Shown piece by piece: positions 1 through 8,949 of a stretch of 64,000 nt of DNA. This DNA comes from Candidatus Azobacteroides sp. (lineage in GTDB: Bacteria; Bacteroidota; Bacteroidia; Bacteroidales; WRGA01): contig JAJQEC010000051.1 in the NCBI GenBank assembly GCA_021201815.1, forward strand, positions 1 through 64,000, read 5' to 3'. The position numbers and the translations under genes are program-made. Position 1 is the stretch's first letter. Each line of letters starts with the position of its first letter. Under the pieces are notes generated by a model. It did no database searches. It had not been told where the DNA came from and saw only the letters and a list, made by a program, of their open reading frames with translations.

Positions 1-203
1 ATATGAAAATTATAAAACGAAAATATTCTTAATACACATCTAAAATTAAAATAAAAACTGTTTTTAGGAAATATTTATTAAAAAAGAAGGTTAATAAGTG
101 ACTATTTTGTAAATATTATTTTAATAAATACATGAACTTTCTTTTCCGACAGGCAAAAATAAGCCTTACGAATCATCTCTTTCTGCCTTCCAAAAAGAAA
201 ATA

Positions 204-357
204 ATGACTGAATACTTATTTTCGAATGACATAATATGGGATTTCAGATGACGCAGCGCCATTTTTCAAACGACGCTACGTCGTTTTTTGAATGACGCTA
301 CGTCGTTTTCGGGACGACGTAGCGTCATCCGAAAACTCACGCAGCGTCGTTTTCTAT
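204..357. repeat. Phased dyad array A, 22-bp period
   Basis: Seven units start at 204, 226, 248, 270, 292, 314 and 336, exactly 22 bp apart. Each is a 15-bp word plus a 7-bp T-rich spacer. The best units are ATGACGCTACGTCGT (292) and its exact reverse complement (314), so one unit is flipped without losing register. Unit 270, ACGACG-CTA-CGTCGT, is a perfect 6-3-6 dyad. The first two units keep only the ATGAC start and a similar spacer, so they look decayed. No gene overlaps it. It is not CRISPR-like: the words are too short and the spacers are alike. Function unknown. Confidence 0.8.
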
Positions 358-452
358 ATTTTATACGGAAAAAAGGAATAATTAGCAGGAAGATACCATG
401 GAAAAAAGGATAATAATCTATCCATTCATTTTTAAAGCAAAAAAGAAAGGAA

Positions 453-725
453 TTACGTTTCCATAAACGAAAAAAGAAGGACAGGAAGATGTCTCAAGGC
501 AAATATCCTTTGTACGATCAGATTGCAACACAGTTTTTTCTTCCAGATAAAAAGCTGTGTAATTTTTATTTCATTAAAAAGTAAGAGAAAGCTTTCTTTT
601 TCACTACCAGTAATCGATTGTGAAGTTATTTTATTCATTTTCTCATGAAAAGGAATAAGCATAGGCACAAACAACCGGAAGATGATCAGGCAGCAGATAA
701 TAATTAAAAAATATATTTGTTCCAT
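453..725 (-). CDS. Small hypothetical membrane-anchored protein (90 aa)
   Basis: I do not recognise this protein. It starts with a hydrophobic stretch (residues 4-25) that would act as a signal anchor, followed by a Ser/Glu segment and a Lys-, Leu- and Phe-rich tail. A longer reading could begin at 761, but a well-formed promoter (TTG at 778-776, 20 bp, TATATTTG at 755-748) would start transcription near 741, downstream of that codon. That favours the ATG at 725, about 16 nt into the message. Nothing nearby suggests a role. The promoter is the main reason to believe the ORF; codon use alone is not convincing. Confidence 0.4.
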   Translation of the reverse strand: MEQIYFLIIICCLIIFRLFVPMLIPFHEKMNKITSQSITGSEKESFLLLFNEIKITQLFIWKKKLCCNLIVQRIFALRHLPVLLFSFMET

Positions 726-747
726 TTTATTTTTTCCTTTAGCTATG

Positions 748-778
748 CAAATATACAACATTCACCTCCATGTTCCAA
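748..778 (-). promoter_or_regulatory. Bacteroidetes-type promoter for the 453-725 ORF
   Basis: On the minus strand TTG (778-776), a 20-bp spacer and TATATTTG (755-748) match the Bacteroidetes TTG / TAnnTTTG consensus. The start site would lie near 741. Confidence 0.5.
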
Positions 779-793
779 TTATTTTGCTTGTGA

Positions 794-894
794 TGTCTAA
801 GCTTTAGACAGGTACCGAGAATAAAATAACACCCCTCTTCCCTTCCTCGAAGGGAAGTACCTTTTGACATAGTCAAAAGGGGAAGGGTTAACCC
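794..894. repeat. Cluster of perfect triloop hairpins
   Basis: Three perfect inverted repeats, each with a 3-nt loop, follow one another: TGTCTAA-GCT-TTAGACA (794-810), CTTCCCTTC-CTC-GAAGGGAAG (837-857) and CCTTTTGAC-ATA-GTCAAAAGG (860-880). The palindrome GGGTTAACCC (885-894) follows. The two 9-3-9 hairpins are 21 nt each and start 23 bp apart. No T-run follows, so these are not ordinary terminators; they look like a small mobile or REP-like palindromic element. Confidence 0.6.
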
Positions 895-938
895 ATGGTT
901 GATAAGTATACAAATACAAAATAAAACACCCCCTTTCC

Positions 939-970
939 TTTTGCAAAAATGTTAAATAATTTTACCTTTG
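939..970 (+). promoter_or_regulatory. Promoter upstream of folC
   Basis: TTTTG (939-943), 19 bp, then TACCTTTG (963-970) matches the Bacteroidetes consensus. The predicted start near 977 leaves a leader of about 140 nt before folC. It argues against the opposing 60-codon frame at 888-1070 being a gene. Confidence 0.5.
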
Positions 971-1118
971 TTTGATAAACAAAAGCCCGGCAGAGTAGAA
1001 TATTTAATTTAAACGGTAAAAGTACCTGTTCCTTTTTAATTTCTACTTTTACAGGAGTAACATTAACCATCTATATATCAATAAAAATCCGCATTAATAG
1101 AAAATAATTTAATTGAAA

Positions 1119-2435
1119 ATGAATTATACGGAAACTATTGATTTCTTATATTCGCAGTTGCCTGTTTATCAGAAAACAGGAGGAAGTGCTTATAAGGAAG
1201 GGCTGGATAACAGCCTGTATCTGGATAAAGTACTTGACTATCCCCATAAGAAATATAAAACAATCCATGTAGCAGGAACAAACGGAAAAGGTTCTGTCTC
1301 TCATCTGCTGGCTGCTGTATTACAATCAGCCGGGTATAAAACCGGGCTGTATACCTCTCCGCATTTACTGGATTTCAGAGAACGGATTCGTATCAACGGA
1401 AAAATGATTGATCAGGAATATGTGGTTAGTTTTGTGGAGAGAGTAAAACCTGTGATTCCGGAAATTCATCCGTCCTTTTTTGAATTAACGATGATGATGG
1501 CCTTTTCCTGGTTTGCCGACCAGGAAGTAGATGTGGCCATAATCGAAGTCGGCCTGGGTGGGCGTCTGGATAGTACGAATATCATTACGCCGGATCTCTC
1601 GGTCATTACAAATATCAGTTTTGACCACATGCAATTTCTGGGAAATACGTTACCCTCCATCGCTACGGAAAAAGCAGGCATTATAAAGCCTCAGGTCCCT
1701 GTTGTAATAGGAGAAGCCGGAAATGAAGAAATACGAAAGGTATTTGAAGAAAAGGCATCACAGACAAAGAGCCGGATCGTATTTGCGGAAGAAGAACCGG
1801 TTATACGGGAAGCTTCTATTGATAAAGACGGGAATTGGGTCTTTCAGGTGACAGGATGTACTGATCTTATATTAGAATTAGGAGGGTGGTATCAGAAAAA
1901 AAACGCCAATACTGTTTTGAAAGCCATAGAAATACTACAATCTCTTGCATACGAAATTTCTCCGGATGCAATCTCCCGGGGCTTCCGGCATGTCCGGGAA
2001 CTAACAGGATTAAACGGAAGATGGCAGGTGATCGGTCATGCTCCCGAAATAGTTTGCGACACCGCTCATAACGAAGCAGGGATTTCCCGTATCGTAGAAC
2101 AACTACGGGCTGAAAAATTCCGACAATTGAGAATCGTTTTCGGAATGGTAAATGACAAAGAAATTGACCACATTTTGTCATTGATGCCTCCGGATGCTGT
2201 TTATTACTTTACCAAAGCATCGATTATGCGTGCATTGGATGAAAACGAATTAAAAGAAAAAGCATCCGTATATGGGATAAAAGGAAACTCCTACCCGGAT
2301 GTCGGTCAGGCGATCCAAAAAGCATTACAGGAATCCGCCCCTGCGGATATGATTTATATCGGAGGAAGCACATTTGTTGTAGCTGATGCGTTGGCATATT
2401 TTGAAAAGAATAAAAAAGAAAAATTAATATACTAA
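1119..2435 (+). CDS. folC: Bifunctional folylpolyglutamate synthase / dihydrofolate synthase
   Basis: Cytosolic Mur-ligase-family enzyme that adds L-glutamate to dihydropteroate and then to folates, using ATP. The P-loop HVAGTNGKGS lies at about residues 50-59, and the segment SNITPDLSVITNISFDH-like region with LGNTL and EKAGIIK follows at about 165-190, as expected for FolC. DTAHN near residue 315 marks the C-terminal glutamate-ligase domain. Length (438 aa) is normal for the family. A TTG at 1113 could extend it by two residues; the ATG at 1119 is preferred. The next gene begins on the base after the TAA, so the two are probably translationally coupled. Confidence 0.93.
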   Translation: MNYTETIDFLYSQLPVYQKTGGSAYKEGLDNSLYLDKVLDYPHKKYKTIHVAGTNGKGSVSHLLAAVLQSAGYKTGLYTSPHLLDFRERIRINGKMIDQEYVVSFVERVKPVIPEIHPSFFELTMMMAFSWFADQEVDVAIIEVGLGGRLDSTNIITPDLSVITNISFDHMQFLGNTLPSIATEKAGIIKPQVPVVIGEAGNEEIRKVFEEKASQTKSRIVFAEEEPVIREASIDKDGNWVFQVTGCTDLILELGGWYQKKNANTVLKAIEILQSLAYEISPDAISRGFRHVRELTGLNGRWQVIGHAPEIVCDTAHNEAGISRIVEQLRAEKFRQLRIVFGMVNDKEIDHILSLMPPDAVYYFTKASIMRALDENELKEKASVYGIKGNSYPDVGQAIQKALQESAPADMIYIGGSTFVVADALAYFEKNKKEKLIY

Positions 2436-3032
2436 ATGTTTATACTTTGGGGATCCCGGCTTGTGAGAATCGGAAAGCATTTCGATCCACATATCAGATG
2501 CGAAAATTGCGGTAATTTCTCACAAAACTTTTTCGTATTCCGAAAATATATTCATTTCTTTTTTATTCCTCTTTTCCCAATCGGACAAAAGATAATAAAC
2601 TCTGAATGTGTTTATTGCAAAGATACTTTTAATGGAGAAAAGAAAACTCATTATTTACATATAACAAAAACACCGGTATATTTCTATACAGGAATCATTC
2701 TTTTTATCACCCTTATTCTTTATCTTATCGCAGCCAACATTCATACGCAAAAACAAAAAAAAGAATATATAGAAAATCCGCAAAAAGGAGATATCTATTT
2801 AATAAGAGAAGACAAAGAAAAACAGGCAACTTATTATTATGTGAAAATAAAATCCATCGAAGAAAATTCCGTCGAATTAATAAGGAACAGGTTTACGTAT
2901 GATTCTTTTGTTTCTTCCATGAATAATAAGGATTATTTTATAGAAGAACAAAGCATTTTTATTCCTGCGGATGCACTAAAAGAAATGCTGGGTAAAGGGC
3001 GTATTATTTCTGTAGAAAGAGGAAGTCAGTAG
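2436..3032 (+). CDS. Zinc-ribbon single-pass membrane protein
   Basis: A 198-residue protein with an N-terminal zinc ribbon: Cys pairs at C22/C25 (RCENCGN) and C58/C61 (SECVYC), separated by a hydrophobic aromatic stretch ending in PLFPIG. This arrangement is familiar from the small zinc-ribbon membrane proteins of Bacteroidetes and Firmicutes. One transmembrane helix follows at about 80-102, then a charged soluble domain of about 95 residues that I do not recognise. The start codon immediately follows the folC stop, so it is almost certainly co-transcribed, but no functional link to folate is evident. Molecular role unknown. Confidence 0.7.
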   Translation: MFILWGSRLVRIGKHFDPHIRCENCGNFSQNFFVFRKYIHFFFIPLFPIGQKIINSECVYCKDTFNGEKKTHYLHITKTPVYFYTGIILFITLILYLIAANIHTQKQKKEYIENPQKGDIYLIREDKEKQATYYYVKIKSIEENSVELIRNRFTYDSFVSSMNNKDYFIEEQSIFIPADALKEMLGKGRIISVERGSQ

Positions 3033-3055
3033 AGGGAATTACTTCTCTAAAAAAT

Positions 3056-3097
3056 AAAAAGTAAAAACAGCATATTTACTTTTTATGGATTTTTTTA
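3056..3097 (+). terminator. Hairpin terminator after the folC operon
   Basis: AAAAAGTAAA (3056-3065) pairs with TTTACTTTTT (3075-3084), and a second T-run follows at 3091-3097. The stem is AT-only, so termination is likely but not strong. The same words recur at 6699-6740, 51150-51235 and 63010-63040. Confidence 0.5.
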
Positions 3098-3145
3098 CTT
3101 TTCGCATCTAATTAAATATAAATCAATTCAGTTAAACATTCTACT

Positions 3146-6100
3146 ATGGAAAAGAGAGTACACATCCTTCTTTTAATCTGCCTTTTGACAGGATTTGCCG
3201 GAATATTAAACGCACAACCGATGATAATAACCGGTACTGTTACGGATACATCAGGCTATCCGGTTATCGGCTGCAATGTGATAATTAAAGGGACTGCTAC
3301 AGGAACAATAACTGACTTTGACGGAAAGTTTACTCTTACAGCTTCTCCGGAAGAAACACTGGTGTTTTCTTACATAGGCATGCAATCCAAAGAAGTAAAG
3401 GTAACAGAAAGGCAAAAGGTTTACAATATTGTACTGGAAGATGATGTGATATTGATGGAATCCGTAGTTATCGGTTATGGAGTTACCTCTTCGGCACAAA
3501 TACCTCAGGAATCTGTCTTATCCCTGAATCACAGATCGTATGATGCTCTTTCCGAAGAAGAATATACATCTTTCGGTGAAAATAAATTTTTATCCCCGCT
3601 GGAAGTCCCTCTTTCTACTTTCTCTGCTGATGTAGACGCAGCGTCTTACACCAATGTACGCCGTTTTATTAACCAGGGATTGCTTCCTCCGAAAGACGCG
3701 GTACGGACAGAAGAGCTCATCAATTATTTTTCTTATGAATACAACCAGCCTACTGATAAAGAACCGATTGCCATCCGGACAGAAACAGGAAAATGTCCCT
3801 GGAATCCGAACCACCTGATTTTTAGCATCGGACTAAAGACTAAGGAAATACTCAATAAAGATCTGCCAGCAATGAACCTGGTATTTCTGATTGATACCTC
3901 CGGTTCCATGCAGGGGCCGACCCGACTGGATCTGGTAAAGGCTTCCCTCAAACTGCTCGTAGATAACCTCCGGCCGATTGATAAAGTATCTATCGTAGTA
4001 TATGCAGGGACTACCGGTGTGGCCTTACCGGCGACCAGTGGCAGGGAAAAAGATAAGATTATGGAAGTGATCAATCTTCTTGAGGCTTCCGGTTCAACAG
4101 CCGGAGGAGCCGGTATCCAACAAGCCTATAAAATTGCACAGGAAAACTTTATTACCGGTGGTAATAACCGGATTATCCTGTGTACGGACGGAGATTTCAA
4201 TGTAGGTATTTCCTCGGTGGAAGAGCTCGGTAACTTAATTGCAGCAAAAAGAAAAACAGGAGTTTTCCTGTCCGTATTAGGATATGGCATGGGAAATTAT
4301 AAAGATAACCGGATGCAGGTCCTGGCTCAGAAGGGAAACGGAAACCATGCTTATATTGACGATATCAACGAAGCAAAGCGGGTATTGGTAAATGAATCTG
4401 CCGGAACACTCTACACGGTTGCAAAAGACGTAAAATTACAATTGGAGTTTAATCCGGCAAAAGTAAATGCTTACCGGTTGATCGGTTATGAAACAAGGCT
4501 GATGAACCCGGAAGATTTCAACAACGACCTGGAAGATGCCGGAGATATGGGTGCCGGTCACTCGGTAACCGCATTGTACGAAATTATTCCTATGGGAACA
4601 GACTCCGATTTCTTATTGACCATCCCGGATAAATCTGTCACATTAACCGATTCGGATGAATTGCTTACCGTGAAATTACGTTATAAACTTCCGGACGAAG
4701 AGGAAAGTAAATTAATAACTATTCCAGTACATGAAAACATAACGGATCAGACAAGTACTGATTTCCGGTTTTCTTCTGCTGTAGCGATGTATGCCCAGTT
4801 ATTGAGAAATTCCGAATTTACCGGAAATGCTTCTTATCAGAAGGTAATCGACCTGGCAAACGGAGCCAAAGGCAAAGATAAATTCGGTTACAGGAAAGAA
4901 TTCATCAATCTGGTAAAAAAAACAGAACAACTGGTCCGGCAAAGCCACAGGCAAGGAAAATCACTTTTATATGGAAATGTAAACTTTGAGCTATCGCTTT
5001 TCGAAGAGTTTTCGGAAATGGTAAATGGTAAAAAGAAATACGGGGTCAAAGATATTCGTGAAAATGTGGTTATTCCGGTTCAATACGATAAGATAAATAT
5101 CATTTCCGGTGGACTGGCTATTGTAGAACAGAATAATAAATACGGACTTTACCAGCTTTATTCCCAGGAAATCACACCTGTGATATATGATAAAATAAAA
5201 GAACTGAACCCTACCACATTCTTGGTAGAAAAAAACGATTTAAAAGGTCTTATTGATTCGTATGGCAATGTGAGAATCCCGGTAAAATATGAAGAAATTA
5301 AAGAAACGGGATATAATTTATACCTGGTAGAAAAAAATGAAAAATACGGAATCTTCAATAAAAACGGAAAAAAGATTATTCCTATTGTATATGATGATAT
5401 TGAAATAAATAATCGGAATTTTATAGTTGAGAAAAACGAAAAATACGGAGTGTATAATATCAAGGGAAAGGGTATGCTTCCGGTTGCTTACGATGAAATC
5501 TCCGGTTATGACTGGCTGACATTGAAAGCAAAAGACAAATACGGACTGGCGACTCCGGAAGGTAAAATGATATTGCCTCCTGTATATGATAGCAAAATAG
5601 AAAGACTCGATAACAACTTTTTTGTTTTTGAACAAAATGATAAATATGGCCTTCTCCACTCTTCCGGCAGAATAATTGCGCCTGCAAAATATGAAGACAT
5701 CGATGATCTGAGCGGACTGGTATGCATTGTAGAAAATAAAAAAGAAAAAATGGGAGCTTATAACTCCACTGGTAAAAAGATTCTGAAAGAAAAATATGAT
5801 GATATTGATTTTTTAGATGAAGGAGAGTATGTTGTCAATTCAGATCAGTCTATCGGCTGCCTGATAGTAGAAATTGATGATAAATACGGTGTATGGACTA
5901 CAAAAGGAAATAAATTACTGGAAATAGAATTTGATGATATCGAATTATTGAACTTTCAGGGAACAGACTATTCGCCGGAATTTGTCTTTTTACTGGAAAA
6001 GAATGACCAGTACGGAGTAGCTGATAAAGATGGCAGTATCATTCTGCATACGGCTTACGATGATATCGAATTAATTGAAGAAACCACTCATTTCCGGAAT

Positions 6101-6685
6101 CAGGATAACTCATTCGGTCATCTTCTTGTAGAGTTAAATGATCAGTATGGAGTATGGACTTCCGGTGGAAAAAAACTATTTGATATTCGATATGATGATA
6201 TCGAAGTATTAGAACCCGATGATGATAATAAGATATATGGAGATTTTGTCTTTCTCCTTGAGCGGGAAAATAAGTACGGACTGGCTGACAAAGATGGAAA
6301 TATGCTCCTTCCCATGGAATATGACGATATTCGCTATCCGTATAATGGTGATAACCTGATAAATACAGATGGATCGCTGGGATGTCTGAAAGTAGAAAAA
6401 AATAAATTATCAGGCATTTACACATCAGGAGGACAAAAAATTCTGGATTGCGTGTATGAAGATATTGAAATAATCCATCTAAGCGAAGAAGAAGACTATA
6501 TTACTGATTTTGCGTTTGAGCTGGATATAGATGATAAATACGGACTGGCAGACAAGAACGGAAACCTCATCATCCCGGTTCAATATGAATACCTAAAGGT
6601 TATTGTCAAACAGGAAAGAATAGAAGTAGAAGCCGATGACAACTATTATTATTTTGATTATAAACTAAATCCCATTGGCAACTAA
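3146..6685 (+). CDS. YfbK-type von Willebrand A protein fused to WG repeats
   Basis: Exported 1179-residue protein. Order: signal peptide (1-23); CarboxypepD_reg-like beta-sandwich (about 26-105, ending IGYG); a linker typical of YfbK proteins (about 140-235, FSADVDAASYTNVRRFI); a von Willebrand A domain with a complete MIDAS start DTSGS at 250-254 and a TDGDFNVG strand; a C-terminal YfbK domain to about residue 620; then 14 WG-type repeats (about 628-1165), each with a K/QYG turn and a YDDI-like end. YfbK proteins usually stop before the WG part, so the repeat tail is an extra module of about 540 residues, probably a protein- or glycan-binding solenoid at the cell surface. No T9SS sorting domain is visible. 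Substrate or partner unknown. Confidence 0.8.
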   Translation: MEKRVHILLLICLLTGFAGILNAQPMIITGTVTDTSGYPVIGCNVIIKGTATGTITDFDGKFTLTASPEETLVFSYIGMQSKEVKVTERQKVYNIVLEDDVILMESVVIGYGVTSSAQIPQESVLSLNHRSYDALSEEEYTSFGENKFLSPLEVPLSTFSADVDAASYTNVRRFINQGLLPPKDAVRTEELINYFSYEYNQPTDKEPIAIRTETGKCPWNPNHLIFSIGLKTKEILNKDLPAMNLVFLIDTSGSMQGPTRLDLVKASLKLLVDNLRPIDKVSIVVYAGTTGVALPATSGREKDKIMEVINLLEASGSTAGGAGIQQAYKIAQENFITGGNNRIILCTDGDFNVGISSVEELGNLIAAKRKTGVFLSVLGYGMGNYKDNRMQVLAQKGNGNHAYIDDINEAKRVLVNESAGTLYTVAKDVKLQLEFNPAKVNAYRLIGYETRLMNPEDFNNDLEDAGDMGAGHSVTALYEIIPMGTDSDFLLTIPDKSVTLTDSDELLTVKLRYKLPDEEESKLITIPVHENITDQTSTDFRFSSAVAMYAQLLRNSEFTGNASYQKVIDLANGAKGKDKFGYRKEFINLVKKTEQLVRQSHRQGKSLLYGNVNFELSLFEEFSEMVNGKKKYGVKDIRENVVIPVQYDKINIISGGLAIVEQNNKYGLYQLYSQEITPVIYDKIKELNPTTFLVEKNDLKGLIDSYGNVRIPVKYEEIKETGYNLYLVEKNEKYGIFNKNGKKIIPIVYDDIEINNRNFIVEKNEKYGVYNIKGKGMLPVAYDEISGYDWLTLKAKDKYGLATPEGKMILPPVYDSKIERLDNNFFVFEQNDKYGLLHSSGRIIAPAKYEDIDDLSGLVCIVENKKEKMGAYNSTGKKILKEKYDDIDFLDEGEYVVNSDQSIGCLIVEIDDKYGVWTTKGNKLLEIEFDDIELLNFQGTDYSPEFVFLLEKNDQYGVADKDGSIILHTAYDDIELIEETTHFRNQDNSFGHLLVELNDQYGVWTSGGKKLFDIRYDDIEVLEPDDDNKIYGDFVFLLERENKYGLADKDGNMLLPMEYDDIRYPYNGDNLINTDGSLGCLKVEKNKLSGIYTSGGQKILDCVYEDIEIIHLSEEEDYITDFAFELDIDDKYGLADKNGNLIIPVQYEYLKVIVKQERIEVEADDNYYYFDYKLNPIGN

Positions 6686-6698
6686 AGAAATAAAAGGT

Positions 6699-6740
6699 AA
6701 AAGGTAAAAAGTAAGTTCCTTCATTTACTTTTTACCTTTT
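6699..6740. terminator. Perfect 16-bp hairpin terminator
   Basis: AAAAGGTAAAAAGTAA (6699-6714) and its exact complement (6725-6740) enclose a 10-nt loop. It follows the vWA/WG gene by 13 bases. A partial extra copy of the left arm (6692-6698) precedes it. Confidence 0.55.
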
Positions 6741-6759
6741 ACTTTTTATAAAAAGTGTC

Positions 6760-6826
6760 TCCGTCAATTTAACGCCTATTTCCGTCAATTTTTCCCCCTC
6801 TTTTCTTCCCATCCGCCCTATTTTTG
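6760..6826 (+). promoter_or_regulatory. Direct-repeat operator and promoter of the pectate lyase operon
   Basis: TCCGTCAATTT occurs at 6760-6770 and again at 6781-6791, exactly 21 bp apart (two helical turns). A Bacteroidetes -7 element TATTTTTG lies at 6819-6826, 27 bp after the second copy. A same-face direct repeat just upstream of the promoter is what one expects for a dimeric activator, such as a two-component or Y_Y_Y-type regulator sensing pectin fragments. The transcript start near 6833 leaves a leader of about 100 nt. Confidence 0.6.
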
Positions 6827-6937
6827 TAAAACCTAATCCAAGAAACTTCTGTTTTTAACTTACAGCAGGAAAAGGCTTTATTCCCTTTGCCTTTGATTCA
6901 TTTTGATTTTTATGATTTTTAATTAAATACCATGATA

Positions 6938-8911
6938 ATGAAAAAGATTTTTTTACTCACCTTATTAGTAAGCTTCACTTTAACAGGATTTACACAACGC
7001 CCGGATTTTTCCATGGTAGGATTTGCTACCATGAACGGAGGAACAACCGGAGGAGCCGGTGCAACAGAAATTATTGACGTATATAATGCCGATGAACTGG
7101 AAGCAGCCATCGGAACAAGAAAAGAAGGAGGACAAGACCCCAGAATCATAAGAATTAATGGCGTAATTAAAAAAAGCAGCAGCCAGATCGAAATAAAGGA
7201 GTGCTCCAACATTACGATCTTCGGCGCTGATGAAAATGCCGGATTTGAACAGACACCGTTAATAATAAATATGTCCAGTAATATTATCATTCGTAATCTT
7301 TATTTTACAATGGTAGGCCGTACAGGAGGAAAAGACCTGATTGAAATTACAACAAACGGAAGTGGCAGTACCAAATCACAGAATATATGGATCGACCATT
7401 GCGAATTTTACAATGAGACCCCAACGGCCGCGGGAGCGGAAACCAGCTTAAAAGACAGATACGATGGGTTATTGGATATCAAAAGATATAGTGAATACAT
7501 TACTGTCTCCTGGTGTTACTTCCATGACCACTACAAAGCGATCCTGATCGGATACACCGCAAGTGATACCCTTGACCGTAAAATTACCATGCATCATAAC
7601 CGCTTTGTACGCATTAATTCACGAATTCCGTCCTTACGTGGCGGAACTGCTCACATCTACAATAATTATTTTGAAGGTTGGATAGAAAATGGTGTTTCTT
7701 ACGGAAACTGCATCCATACCCGTGAAGGTTGTAATGCTTTAGTAGAGAATAATTATTTTACCAAACTGAACAGAGCAGTGTACTGGGAACCAAAAGATGC
7801 CACTGAAGGATTTGCTTATGGAACCGGAAACTATTTTACTCCGGATGTGACCAGCGGTTTTACATCCCAGCCTGCTGCCAGTCCTTTTGTCCCTCCTTAT
7901 GGGGAAGTGGACCAGAATATCGCGGAAGAACTGCCTTTATTATTGGAGGAATATGCAGGAACAGGTAAAATTACTTCCTATGATGATTACGGAGAGCCGG
8001 CCGGAGATAATAAAGCTCCTTCCATAATCATTACCTCTCCGGAAACAGGGGATACATACGACAGCCCGGCGACTATTACACTCAGTGCGGACGTTACCGA
8101 TGAAGACGGTTATATTTCAAAAGTAGAATTGTTTAAAGACAATGAATTGATTACCACTTTGGATGCCACTCCTTATTCTTACACATTCACTGATTTAATG
8201 GTAGGAGCTTATACATTTACGATACGAGCATTCGATGATAAAAGTAAATTTTCTTCAAAATCAGTTTCTGTCATAGTAAAAGCACCGACATTAGAAATAG
8301 GCGAATCCATATTCGGAGATTCCGCGCCTGAAAATAACTTTTTCTGGTTCGGAGAAAATACGGATAATGTAAGTGCATTACTGAGCAATAATACCATCAC
8401 AGGTTCCGCTACCCTTTCCAAAGATAAAGAAGATGACGTAAACGGACATAACGGAGCGTTAGTCGTTCCACAAAACGGAGATATTATTTTCACACTGCCC
8501 AGTTGTACTGTTTTTAAACTTTATATGACTAGAACCGGAGATTTCGCAGGAAGTGTATATGCAAGTACGGACGGAGTAAACTGGGGAAATCCGGTAGCAG
8601 GAATATCCGGCAGAAAAGGAGCCCAGGAAGTAGACTACAGTGAATATGTTACCAGTGCTTCCCCGATCTATGTAAGAATAGTAAATACATCCAGTGGAGG
8701 ATTGAACATTCATGGAGCAAATATCCGGCTTGCACAAAAAACGGAAACTGGTATTCCGGGAGCAACAGAAGAGAATAAGACCATCTCAACAATCAACTAT
8801 TTCAGCATTTCAGGCCTTAAAGTAAAAGACCTGAAAGAAAATACAATTTACATAAAAGAAACTATCTACGACGATGGTTCTATAGAACGGATAAAAATAT
8901 TCAATTATTAA
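6938..8911 (+). CDS. Secreted pectate lyase, polysaccharide lyase family 1
   Basis: Cleaves polygalacturonate by calcium-dependent beta-elimination, outside the cytoplasm. A signal peptide covers about 1-20. The parallel beta-helix catalytic domain (about 25-330) carries the PL1 landmarks NIWIDHCEF (about 152), the DGLLDIKRYSEYITVSW calcium-site region, and RINSRIPSLRGG (about 228), which holds the catalytic Arg of the RxPxxR motif. An Ig-like domain (about 365-450) and a discoidin-like domain (about 460-600) follow. The C-terminus (ISGLKVKDL onward) resembles a short T9SS sorting end but is weaker than in the neighbours. The ATG at 6932 adds two residues; the second ATG gives a better signal peptide (MKKIFLL). 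The PL9 gene starts 38 bp downstream, so they form an operon. Confidence 0.88.
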   Translation: MKKIFLLTLLVSFTLTGFTQRPDFSMVGFATMNGGTTGGAGATEIIDVYNADELEAAIGTRKEGGQDPRIIRINGVIKKSSSQIEIKECSNITIFGADENAGFEQTPLIINMSSNIIIRNLYFTMVGRTGGKDLIEITTNGSGSTKSQNIWIDHCEFYNETPTAAGAETSLKDRYDGLLDIKRYSEYITVSWCYFHDHYKAILIGYTASDTLDRKITMHHNRFVRINSRIPSLRGGTAHIYNNYFEGWIENGVSYGNCIHTREGCNALVENNYFTKLNRAVYWEPKDATEGFAYGTGNYFTPDVTSGFTSQPAASPFVPPYGEVDQNIAEELPLLLEEYAGTGKITSYDDYGEPAGDNKAPSIIITSPETGDTYDSPATITLSADVTDEDGYISKVELFKDNELITTLDATPYSYTFTDLMVGAYTFTIRAFDDKSKFSSKSVSVIVKAPTLEIGESIFGDSAPENNFFWFGENTDNVSALLSNNTITGSATLSKDKEDDVNGHNGALVVPQNGDIIFTLPSCTVFKLYMTRTGDFAGSVYASTDGVNWGNPVAGISGRKGAQEVDYSEYVTSASPIYVRIVNTSSGGLNIHGANIRLAQKTETGIPGATEENKTISTINYFSISGLKVKDLKENTIYIKETIYDDGSIERIKIFNY

Positions 8912-8949
8912 TTTATCCGGTCAATAACATAATATAACAACATAATACG

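Noticed and set aside
204-357. CRISPR array
   Set aside because: The repeat is only 15 bp, spacers are 7 bp and similar to each other, one unit is inverted, and no cas gene is present.
888-1070. 60-codon minus-strand frame
   Set aside because: It opposes the folC promoter at 939-970, overlaps the hairpin cluster edge and has no protein-like features.
3146-6685. Start of a SusC-like TonB-dependent receptor, suggested by the CarboxypepD_reg-like domain
   Set aside because: No plug or barrel follows; the rest is YfbK-type vWA and WG repeats.
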